DNA of 64,000 nucleotides from an uncultured Flavobacteriaceae bacterium (GTDB lineage Bacteria; Bacteroidota; Bacteroidia; Flavobacteriales; Flavobacteriaceae): NCBI GenBank assembly GCA_947488345.1, contig CANKZQ010000001.1, positions 1,315,501 to 1,379,500 of the forward strand, read 5' to 3'. Shown piece by piece: positions 50,385 to 57,565 of this stretch (position 1 is its first letter; each line of letters starts with the position of its first letter). The notes under the pieces were generated by a model. It saw only the letters and a program-made list of their open reading frames with translations, ran no database searches and was not told where the DNA came from. The position numbers and the translations under genes were made by a program.

Positions 50385-50783
50385 TTATTCTAATGTTCGA
50401 ACATAGTTCACAACATCCCAACGTTCTTTTTCTGATAAAATTGGTCCCCATTTAATCATAGCGTTTCTTCCATTAGTCACTTTCCAAAAGAGTTCACCAT
50501 CTGTTTGATTTTTTACCATGGCCAACGTTAGGTTTTGAGGTTTCGGCTCTAGAGCTTTTCCTCCAGGACCATTCCCTTTTCCTCTCGGACCATGACAAAT
50601 CATACAACGAGTTTTAAATATCTTCTTACCCTTGTTGGCAGAAACTCCTCTAAGAGATCCTTTTACAGGATTCTTAATTGCCTTTGCTTCTTTTGGCGCA
50701 ACCCATCGATCCTGTTGCAATTTGTTTCCTACAAATCCCAAAAAAATAAATGACAACGCTACAATGAGTACTTCTTTTTTCAT
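50385..50783 (-). CDS. Small exported cytochrome c
   Basis: Class I c-type cytochrome, 132 residues. N-terminal signal/anchor (MKKEVLIVALSFIFLGFVGN). Haem attachment at CMICH (residues 60-64) in KIFKTRCMICHGPRGKGNGP, with GGKALEPKPQNLT and a distal Met in NAMIKWGP; the final helix WDVVNYVRTLE is typical. Expected in the periplasm or tethered to the membrane as a small electron carrier. No oxidase gene is adjacent. Confidence 0.92.
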   Translation of the reverse strand: MKKEVLIVALSFIFLGFVGNKLQQDRWVAPKEAKAIKNPVKGSLRGVSANKGKKIFKTRCMICHGPRGKGNGPGGKALEPKPQNLTLAMVKNQTDGELFWKVTNGRNAMIKWGPILSEKERWDVVNYVRTLE

Positions 50784-51014
50784 TTTTTTCAGTATTATAT
50801 CTATAAATATCTGATATTCATCTATTTAAAACAATATAATGTTATTTTCTGTGCCAATTAAGTGCTAAAAATAGAAAACCAACATTACATACAAACGATT
50901 TTTATTGTTTTTTATTCTTGAAAATGATGTAGCACACCTATAATTTAACATTCATCTTCTAAAAAATTTGAACTATTTTTATGCAAGATTAAGCATTCAA
51001 TTAGATCATTATTT

Positions 51015-51770
51015 ATGAATAAAACAGCATTAATAACTGGTGCCACAAGTGGGATCGGAAAAGCAACAGCCTATGAGTTTGCCAAACAAAATATTAGATT
51101 GGTTCTTTGTGGAAGACGACAAGAGCGATTAGATGCCTTACAAAAAGAAGTAGGTGCTATTGTAGATACATATGTGTTAAATTTTGATGTTGGCAATAGA
51201 AAGGACGTTTTTGAGGCCATCGAATCGTTACCAGAAGATTTCAAACACATTGACATCCTCATAAATAATGCAGGAAATGCACATGGCCTAGACCCCATTC
51301 AAGATGGAGATATCAATGACTGGGATGCCATGATGCATAGTAACGTACATGGTTTATTGTACGTGAGTAAAGCAATTATTCCACAAATGGTGCAGCGCGA
51401 AAGTGGACATATTATAAATATTGGTTCTTCTGCGGGAAGAGAGGTGTATCCAAAAGGGAATGTATACTGTGCTAGTAAACACGCCGTTGCAGCTCTTACA
51501 GAAGGCATGCGCATTGATCTAAACCCTCATAATGTCAAGGTGGGTGCGGTCAATCCTGGTTTGGTTGAAACCGAGTTTTCTCAAGTTCGTTTTAAAGGGG
51601 ATGCTGTTGCTGATGGTGTCTATAAAGGCTTCAAGGCGCTCCAAGCCCAAGATATCGCCGAAATCATCTATTTCGCCATCTCTCGACCTCCACACGTGAA
51701 TATAGCCGATCTGTTGGTATTTCCAACTGCACAAGCAAATAGTGTAACTGTTAAAAAAGAACCTATCTAG
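51015..51770 (+). CDS. SDR family NADP-dependent oxidoreductase (YdfG-like)
   Basis: Cytoplasmic short-chain dehydrogenase. Nucleotide site ITGATSGIGKATAYEFA with RR at 34-35, which favours NADP; NNAG at 84-87; catalytic Ser138 in NIGSSAGR, Tyr151 and Lys155 in YCASKHAVAALTEGMRIDL; PGLVETEF afterwards. 251 residues. Closest to YdfG-type 3-hydroxy acid dehydrogenases by the segment GNVYCASKHAV; substrate not certain. A 230-bp upstream gap contains only a weak promoter-like TATTTTTA near 50977, and a terminator follows. Confidence 0.92.
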   Translation: MNKTALITGATSGIGKATAYEFAKQNIRLVLCGRRQERLDALQKEVGAIVDTYVLNFDVGNRKDVFEAIESLPEDFKHIDILINNAGNAHGLDPIQDGDINDWDAMMHSNVHGLLYVSKAIIPQMVQRESGHIINIGSSAGREVYPKGNVYCASKHAVAALTEGMRIDLNPHNVKVGAVNPGLVETEFSQVRFKGDAVADGVYKGFKALQAQDIAEIIYFAISRPPHVNIADLLVFPTAQANSVTVKKEPI

Positions 51771-51879
51771 AAAACAGGAAAAATCCCTAAAAATTTCAGG
51801 ATATTTCCTCTTGACTCCCACATAACAATTGATGCATCTTTGCCATCTAAATTAGTTGAAGATATATCAACAAGAATAT

Positions 51880-51925
51880 AACCTTGTTTCTCCCTGCAAA
51901 GACAGGCATTGAAACAAGGTTTTTT
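51880..51925 (+). terminator. Intrinsic terminator after the SDR gene
   Basis: Perfect 11-bp outer stem AACCTTGTTTC (51880-51890) with GAAACAAGGTT (51911-51921), inner CCTG/CAGG, then T6. It lies 110 bp after the SDR stop; a CATCTTTG near-promoter in between leaves room for a small RNA. Confidence 0.82.
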
Positions 51926-51937
51926 GTTGTAATTTTA

Positions 51938-53491
51938 CTATAAATCAAACTTAATTCCTTGTGCCAAAGGTAACTCGTCAGAGTAATTTACGGTATTTGT
52001 TTGTCGTCTCATGTACACTTTCCAAGCGTCAGATCCCGATTCACGGCCTCCTCCTGTTTCTTTTTCACCGCCAAAAGCACCACCGATCTCAGCTCCAGAG
52101 GTACCAATATTAACATTTGCAATTCCGCAGTCAGAGCCAGCATATGATAAAAACTTCTCTGCTTCCTTCATTTCATTTGTCATAATTGCAGAAGATAATC
52201 CTTGAGCAACGCCATTTTGTTTTTCGATAGCATTTTCTACTTCGCCAGAATACTTCATTAAATATAAAATAGGTGCGAAAGTTTCGTGCTGTACAATTTC
52301 AAAATGGTTTTCAGCTTCAATAATTGCTGGTTTAACATAACAGCCACTTTCGTAACCTTCTCCTTCTAAAACGCCGCCTTCGACTAAGACCTTTCCTCCT
52401 TCTGATTTTGCTTTTTCAATGGCCGATAAATAGGTGCTCACAGCATCTTTATCAATTAAGGGGCCAATATGATTACGCTCATCTAACGGGTTTCCAATAG
52501 TGAGTTGACCATAAGCTCCAACAATGGCATCTCTAACTTTATCGTAAACAGATTCGTGAATAATAAGTCTTCTTGTAGAAGTACAACGTTGTCCGCAAGT
52601 TCCTACCGCTCCGAAAACTGCTCCCGGCACTACCACTTTTAAATCGGCCGAAGGGGTAATAATAATGGCGTTGTTACCTCCTAATTCTAATAAAGATTTT
52701 CCAAAACGTTTAGCAACAGTTGCACCAACGATTCTACCCATTCTTGTAGATCCTGTTGCAGAAATGAGCGGAATTCTAGGATCAGTTGTTAGAAATTCTC
52801 CTACTTTATAATCACCATTAATAATACATGAAATTCCTTCTGGCAACTTGTTTTCCTTTAAAATTCCGGCGATAATGTTTTGACAAGCAACAGAACATAT
52901 TGGTGCTTTTTCTGAAGCCTTCCAAACACAAACATCACCACAGATCCAAGCTAAAGCCGTATTCCATGCCCAAACAGCTACCGGAAAATTAAATGCTGAA
53001 ATAATACCAACAACACCAATTGGGTGCCATTGTTCTCTCATTACGTGTCCAGGTCGTTCTGATGGAATTACCTGACCGTTTAATTGTCTAGATAGTCCAA
53101 CGGCAAAGTCACAGATATCGATCATTTCTTGAACTTCTCCATAACCTTCCTGTAAGGATTTTCCCATTTCATAAGAAACTAACTTTCCTAAGGGTTCTTT
53201 TAGCTCTCTTAATTTATTTCCAAACTGACGTACAATTTCTCCTCTTTGCGGAGCGGGCATATTTCTAAATGTAATAAACGCCTCCGTCGCCGTAGTCATG
53301 ACTTTTTCATAATCTTCTCGCGTTGTTGTTTTTACCTTGCCTATTAATTGCCCATCAACAGGTGAGTATGATTCAATAATTTCTCCACTAGAAAAATTAT
53401 TAGATCCTGTAGAGGTTCCGTGATTTATATCTTTTATACCTAATTGTTCAAGTGCTTTTTCTATTCCGAAATCAGTTGCTATTAATGTCAT
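51938..53491 (-). CDS. Aldehyde dehydrogenase, ALDH7 type (alpha-aminoadipic semialdehyde dehydrogenase-like)
   Basis: NAD-dependent oxidation of an aldehyde, in this subfamily piperideine-6-carboxylate/alpha-aminoadipic semialdehyde from lysine breakdown. Catalytic residues: Asn168 in SAFNFPVAVW, Glu269 in SLLELGGNNAI and Cys303 in GTCGQRCTSTRR. The GxxGQRCTSTRR sequence and NVNIGTSGAEIGGAFGGEKE are ALDH7 signatures. 517 residues, complete. No other lysine-catabolic gene is nearby, so the assigned substrate is family knowledge. Next gene upstream is separated by a terminator. Confidence 0.92.
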   Translation of the reverse strand: MTLIATDFGIEKALEQLGIKDINHGTSTGSNNFSSGEIIESYSPVDGQLIGKVKTTTREDYEKVMTTATEAFITFRNMPAPQRGEIVRQFGNKLRELKEPLGKLVSYEMGKSLQEGYGEVQEMIDICDFAVGLSRQLNGQVIPSERPGHVMREQWHPIGVVGIISAFNFPVAVWAWNTALAWICGDVCVWKASEKAPICSVACQNIIAGILKENKLPEGISCIINGDYKVGEFLTTDPRIPLISATGSTRMGRIVGATVAKRFGKSLLELGGNNAIIITPSADLKVVVPGAVFGAVGTCGQRCTSTRRLIIHESVYDKVRDAIVGAYGQLTIGNPLDERNHIGPLIDKDAVSTYLSAIEKAKSEGGKVLVEGGVLEGEGYESGCYVKPAIIEAENHFEIVQHETFAPILYLMKYSGEVENAIEKQNGVAQGLSSAIMTNEMKEAEKFLSYAGSDCGIANVNIGTSGAEIGGAFGGEKETGGGRESGSDAWKVYMRRQTNTVNYSDELPLAQGIKFDL

Positions 53492-53553
53492 CTTGTTTTA
53501 TTTAATTGGGTCGCTAAATTACAAATAATTTGCGTGCGTGTTTATCTTATTAA

Positions 53554-53586
53554 AACAAAAAAGCAGAACATTGCTGTTCTGCTTTT
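53554..53586 (-). terminator. Terminator after the sigma/barrel operon
   Basis: Perfect 12-bp stem AAAAGCAGAACA/TGTTCTGCTTTT around a 4-nt loop. On the minus strand the T-run continues as TTTTTTGTTTT, so it ends the barrel gene. Confidence 0.87.
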
Positions 53587-53624
53587 ATGCTATACTTGGT
53601 AACCAGCCAAATATAATTAACCAA

Positions 53625-55055
53625 CTAAAACCTAAAATTTAACCCTGTATAAACACCAAGATAGTAAGGCCTAAAACCTCCATCATTTTTAGAAAAAGTA
53701 TTCAATTGATATTTAAACATGGGTGTTACATTGATATATAATTTTTTATTAATCTTATAATCTAAATCCAAACCAACATTCCCACTAAAATTGACATCAT
53801 TAAGATTCGATGCTTCTCCTAAAGTTATAGAACCATCTGTATTTTCTATATCAACTGTATTTCTATAGAGAACATATGTACTCACACCTCCAATGAGGTT
53901 CACTCCTACCTTTTTCTGTACAAGAGCATACTTCGCTTCCATAGGTATTTCTATATAACTTAAAGATTGATTCAAGTCTCCACTTAGGTTGTTGAATGTT
54001 CTTTCTCCATTAGCAGCTAATTCTTGGCTTTGTAAATCAGCGTTAGCACTCGATGAAGGAGCCGCTAGCGTAATCACCTTTAAGCCATTAACATTTGTAT
54101 TTATATTGGTATCGTTCGTTAAAGAATTTGTAGAGGTTACCAATGCGGTAACACCTTCAGTTTGATAGGAAAGATCTAATGAATTAACTCCAGACTGTAA
54201 ACTTAAACGCTTGTTGATTTTATAGTTTACTTTTACTCCATAAGATAAAGAGGGTCTACTATTTTTTTCATTACTGGCCAGTGCACTGTGTATTGGAGAT
54301 CCTTTACTTAACGTATTAAAATAAACTGGAGCTACAGTAGAGCCAACCGACCATTTTTTAGCATCATCATCTTTTTCAAGTAAGGCAACCTCGGTTTCAT
54401 TTTCTTTAATAGCTTCGGTGATATCTTTTTTATCTTGACTTTCTTGAGTCTGATCAGTTTTTGAATTTAAAGCTATCACTGTTTCCTGCGTCTTATCTAA
54501 AACTTTTATATCTTGAATTTCTTTAGTACTTTTTTTATCTTCTTCTTGATTTAACTGAGCTAAGCTATGCTCGTTCGCAAGCGAATTGTCTTCGTTTGAC
54601 GTATCCAAAATTTTCTTTTTCTCAATATTTTTTGGAGTTGCGACGATGTACGTTCTTTTCGGTGTATTCTTTAGTGTATGATCTTGTTCTTGTGGAACTA
54701 TCACCAATTCTTCATCTCTTTTTGCCGCATCTTGTTGTTTCCTTTCCGGATTTAATACATTGTTTTCATCAAGGTTTTCGTTTTTGTCTTCACTGTTAAC
54801 GTCAGTAATAATAGAATTTGTGTCTGGCAATTTAGGTATCGTTCTTTGAGAATTATACATCCAAATTCCACCACTAACAAGGAGTAGAAGAATTGCCGCT
54901 GCGCCACCTAAACGTAACCACAACGGCACAACCCTTCTTTTCTTCTTTTTCACTAATTGCTCCTCTATATTCTTCCATACTTCTGCATCTGGAAAAACTT
55001 CAAAGTCTTTCAATTTCTCTTGAAATAATCTATCTATATGTTTCTTTTCATCCAT
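53625..55055 (-). CDS. Anti-sigma-like N-terminus / inner-membrane helix / outer-membrane barrel protein
   Basis: 476 residues. Residues 1-44 are a charged cytoplasmic-like segment (MDEKKHIDRLFQEKLKDFEV, FPDAEVWKNIEEQL) of the sort found in anti-sigma factors; ~45-66 form one membrane helix (WLRLGGAAAILLLLVSGGIW); ~67-235 are a low-complexity Lys/Glu/Asp/Gln linker; the C-terminal ~240 residues are barrel-like (YGVKVNYKINKRLSLQSGVN, EIPMEAKYALVQKKVGVNLI, NVGLDLDYKINKKLYINVTP), ending in YLGVYTGLNFRF. The ATG at 55055 overlaps the sigma stop (TGATG). It could link an outer-membrane state to the adjacent sigma factor. Confidence 0.82.
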   Translation of the reverse strand: MDEKKHIDRLFQEKLKDFEVFPDAEVWKNIEEQLVKKKKRRVVPLWLRLGGAAAILLLLVSGGIWMYNSQRTIPKLPDTNSIITDVNSEDKNENLDENNVLNPERKQQDAAKRDEELVIVPQEQDHTLKNTPKRTYIVATPKNIEKKKILDTSNEDNSLANEHSLAQLNQEEDKKSTKEIQDIKVLDKTQETVIALNSKTDQTQESQDKKDITEAIKENETEVALLEKDDDAKKWSVGSTVAPVYFNTLSKGSPIHSALASNEKNSRPSLSYGVKVNYKINKRLSLQSGVNSLDLSYQTEGVTALVTSTNSLTNDTNINTNVNGLKVITLAAPSSSANADLQSQELAANGERTFNNLSGDLNQSLSYIEIPMEAKYALVQKKVGVNLIGGVSTYVLYRNTVDIENTDGSITLGEASNLNDVNFSGNVGLDLDYKINKKLYINVTPMFKYQLNTFSKNDGGFRPYYLGVYTGLNFRF

Positions 55056-55603
55056 CACTCAGAAACTTTATTTTTTTTTTCCTCTAATTTATTTTCTTCC
55101 ACTTTTTTCTTCAATATCTGTCTCGCTCGAGACAAATTTGATTTCGACGTGCCTTCAGATATTTCTAACATTCCGGCAATATCTCTATGTGAATATCCGT
55201 CAAGCACATACATGTTAAAGACCAATCGATAACGATTTGGTAATTCTTGAATGATACTTAAAAGGTAGTCTAAAGAGACGGTCGTTTCATCAATATCAAC
55301 TTCAACTTCATCAGGAATTTCATCAGAAATTAAATTCAATACATTCTTTTCTCTATATTTTTGCAGTGCCGTATTTACAACGATTCGTTTTAACCAACCT
55401 TCAAAAGATCCTTTAAATTGATATTGATCTATCTTGTTGAAAATAGTGATAAAACCATCTTGTAAATTATCTTGAGCTTCTTGGTAATTTTTAGAATACT
55501 TTAAGCACAACGCAAAGAGTTTACCAGCAAAAAGCTGGTAAACCTCAGATTGTGCCTTAATATCTCGTTGCTTACACTTATTTATGAGTTTTTCTAAACT
55601 CAT
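55055..55603 (-). CDS. ECF-type RNA polymerase sigma factor
   Basis: Sigma-70 family, 182 residues. Region 2: LFALCLKYSKNYQEAQDNLQ, DGFITIFNKIDQYQFKGSFE, GWLKRIVVNTALQKYRE. Region 4: LPNRYRLVFNMYVLDGYSHR and DIAGMLEISEGTSKSNLSRA, a clear helix-turn-helix for the -35-like element. Its acidic linker includes EIPDEVEVDIDETTVS. It is preceded 18 bp upstream by a lipoprotein gene and overlaps the barrel gene by one base, so all three are likely one operon controlled by this sigma or by its antagonist. Confidence 0.93.
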   Translation of the reverse strand: MSLEKLINKCKQRDIKAQSEVYQLFAGKLFALCLKYSKNYQEAQDNLQDGFITIFNKIDQYQFKGSFEGWLKRIVVNTALQKYREKNVLNLISDEIPDEVEVDIDETTVSLDYLLSIIQELPNRYRLVFNMYVLDGYSHRDIAGMLEISEGTSKSNLSRARQILKKKVEENKLEEKKNKVSE

Positions 55604-55621
55604 TTGAATCTCAAGTTTTTT

Positions 55622-56029
55622 TTACTGATTAACTGGTACTACAACCTCCTCAAAAACATTTTCTCCATTACTATCTGTTCCTTTCCAAAATCTAAAAGTA
55701 TAATCCTGACGTTGTACAACATTTACTTTAAATGTATATTCTATTTCTCTCAGGTCGTCGGTACAGACATCATCTTCATTTACTAAAGAATTGATAGCTA
55801 CTGTTCTGGCGGTACCTTCATATTGATAAAATAAATCATAAAAAGAATGACATCCACTAGGTAAATCATAGATTACAGTGATATCATGTCGCGATCCAAA
55901 ATCAAATGCATCTGGAACAATAGCTTCTTTAATTGGCAGCGTTTCTAATTTGAAATTGTTTGCATCATCATCTACACTGCAAGATACAACCAAAAACATC
56001 AGTACTATACTTACAAAAACTCTTTTCAT
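55622..56029 (-). CDS. Small lipoprotein in the sigma operon (135 aa)
   Basis: Lipoprotein signal MKRVFVSIVLMFLVVSC/SVDDDANN, with an acidic stretch right after the lipid Cys, consistent with surface export. The mature ~118 residues are beta-rich with two Cys at SGCHSFYDLF and DDVCTDDLREIEY that could form a disulfide. No family recognised. First gene of the putative lipoprotein-sigma-barrel operon, so it may modulate or be a readout of that envelope signal; inference only. Confidence 0.72.
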   Translation of the reverse strand: MKRVFVSIVLMFLVVSCSVDDDANNFKLETLPIKEAIVPDAFDFGSRHDITVIYDLPSGCHSFYDLFYQYEGTARTVAINSLVNEDDVCTDDLREIEYTFKVNVVQRQDYTFRFWKGTDSNGENVFEEVVVPVNQ

Positions 56030-56092
56030 ATTCTTGTGCTTAATTTGTGCTTTTAAGATGCTAATATTTTGAAAGGTTGCGTTAAATAACCC

Positions 56093-56100
56093 TATTTTTG
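56093..56100 (+). promoter_or_regulatory. TAnnTTTG box right before the LuxE-like gene
   Basis: TATTTTTG, exact consensus, ending 8 bp before the ATG at 56109; another candidate for a (near-)leaderless mRNA. Confidence 0.5.
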
Positions 56101-56108
56101 TACTTTGT

Positions 56109-57089
56109 ATGAGCTTAAAAAGTCAAATATTCGATATAAAGTCTAACTCAGCATTTGAGAAGGTGGCTTTTTCTGTTTTTGAATATCAATTTGAGCATAA
56201 TAAAGTATATCGTTCTTTTTGTGATTTATTGTACAAACACCCGAGCGATATTTCACGTATTGAAGACATTCCTTTTTTACCCATTCAGTTTTTCAAATCT
56301 CATACTATTGTTACGCAACAAAGTTCGCCTAGTGTGGTTTTTTCAAGTAGTGGCACAACCGGTAATACTACAAGCAAGCATCATGTAACAGACGTCTCCA
56401 TCTATGAGAAAAGTTATCGACAAGCATTTCATCACTTCTATGGTGATATAGAAGAATATACTGTACTTGCCTTATTACCCTCATACTTAGAGCGACAAGG
56501 GTCATCATTAATCTATATGGTCGATGACTTGATTAAACGTTCAAAAAAAAGCACGAGTGGATTCTATTTAGATACTATTGATGAACTGGCCATGCTACTA
56601 AAAAGTCTTGATGCTCAGGGAGAAAAAATCTTACTTATTGGCGTTTCTTTTGCTCTATTAGATTTCGTTGAAAAATATTCTTTTCGTTTAAAAAATACGA
56701 TTGTTATGGAAACTGGTGGAATGAAAGGTAGAAGAAAAGAGCTTATTAGAACAGATCTGCATGACATACTTTGTAAGGGCTTTGGAGTCTCCCAAATTCA
56801 CTCTGAATATGGTATGACTGAACTACTAAGTCAAGCTTATTCAAAAGGTAATGGTATTTTTAAATGTCCATCGTGGATGAAAGTGTTGATTCGGGATACA
56901 GAAGACCCTTTATGCACCCTACAACCTACCAAAACTGGAGGTATAAATATCATCGATTTAGCAAATCTAAACTCTTGTTCTTTTATCGCCACTCAAGATC
57001 TTGGTAAAACCTATAAAAACGAGACCTTCGAAATCTTAGGTCGATTCGACCATTCAGATATCCGTGGTTGTAATTTGTTGCTTAATTAA
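56109..57089 (+). CDS. LuxE/PaaK-family acyl-protein synthetase-like enzyme
   Basis: Adenylate-forming fold, 326 residues, short as in LuxE. Marker segments: FLPIQFFKSHTIVTQ, the phosphate-binding SSSGTTGNTTSKHHVTD, LLPSYLERQGSSLIYMVDDL, METGGMKGRRKELIRTDLHD, and QIHSEYGMTELLSQAYSKGN, then a C-terminal GRFDHSDIRGCNLLL. It probably activates a carboxylic acid to an acyl-AMP and transfers it to an acceptor; the acid is unknown. No luciferase genes are around. The next gene encodes a YHS protein 27 bp later. Confidence 0.87.
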   Translation: MSLKSQIFDIKSNSAFEKVAFSVFEYQFEHNKVYRSFCDLLYKHPSDISRIEDIPFLPIQFFKSHTIVTQQSSPSVVFSSSGTTGNTTSKHHVTDVSIYEKSYRQAFHHFYGDIEEYTVLALLPSYLERQGSSLIYMVDDLIKRSKKSTSGFYLDTIDELAMLLKSLDAQGEKILLIGVSFALLDFVEKYSFRLKNTIVMETGGMKGRRKELIRTDLHDILCKGFGVSQIHSEYGMTELLSQAYSKGNGIFKCPSWMKVLIRDTEDPLCTLQPTKTGGINIIDLANLNSCSFIATQDLGKTYKNETFEILGRFDHSDIRGCNLLLN

Positions 57090-57116
57090 GCGACCAAATA
57101 TCAAAATAGATAACTC

Positions 57117-57563
57117 ATGAAAAGAGCACTCATTTTATTATTCTTGTTTTCGGCAACTTCGTACGCTCAGCAAATTGACTATAATATTCAGAAAGGTTTC
57201 GTAGCCAACGGTTATGATGTTGTTTCTTATTTTTCGAATAAGGCCACAAAGGGTAGTAGTAAATATACCTATACGTTTGAAGGTGCTCGATATAAATTTG
57301 TCTCCAAGGAAAATCTAGAAAAGTTTAAAAGTAATACCACGAAGTTTGTACCTCAATATGGTGGGTATTGTGCGTATGCTTTGGGCACAAACGGAGAAAA
57401 AGTCTCAATAAACCCAAAAACATTTGAAATTAGAGACGGTAAGTTGTATTTATTTTATAATTCTTGGGGTACAAATACCTTGGAATTATGGACAAAAGAA
57501 GGTCCTGAAGCATTGCAAAAAAAGGCAGATAGTACTTGGAAAAAAATAAAATTTAAGTCTTAA
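57117..57563 (+). CDS. Secreted YHS-domain protein
   Basis: Signal peptide MKRALILLFLFSATSYAQ, then a YHS-like domain (GYDVVSYFSNKATKGSSKYT, ARYKFVSKENLEKFKSNTTK, FVPQYGGYCAYALGTNGEKV), ending IEL-type strand NTLELWTKEGPEALQKKADS. The Cys in GGYCAYAL is the metal-site residue typical of YHS proteins, which often bind copper or another soft metal. 148 residues. Located after the LuxE-like gene; ends 2 bp from the convergent TonB receptor gene. A metal-binding role fits the Cys-rich neighbouring receptor pair but is not proven. Confidence 0.87.
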   Translation: MKRALILLFLFSATSYAQQIDYNIQKGFVANGYDVVSYFSNKATKGSSKYTYTFEGARYKFVSKENLEKFKSNTTKFVPQYGGYCAYALGTNGEKVSINPKTFEIRDGKLYLFYNSWGTNTLELWTKEGPEALQKKADSTWKKIKFKS

Positions 57564-57565
57564 TA

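Noticed and set aside
51845-51925. Small RNA between the SDR and aldehyde dehydrogenase genes
   Set aside because: The CATCTTTG box has a mismatch in the first position and the terminator is explained by the SDR gene; kept only as a remark.
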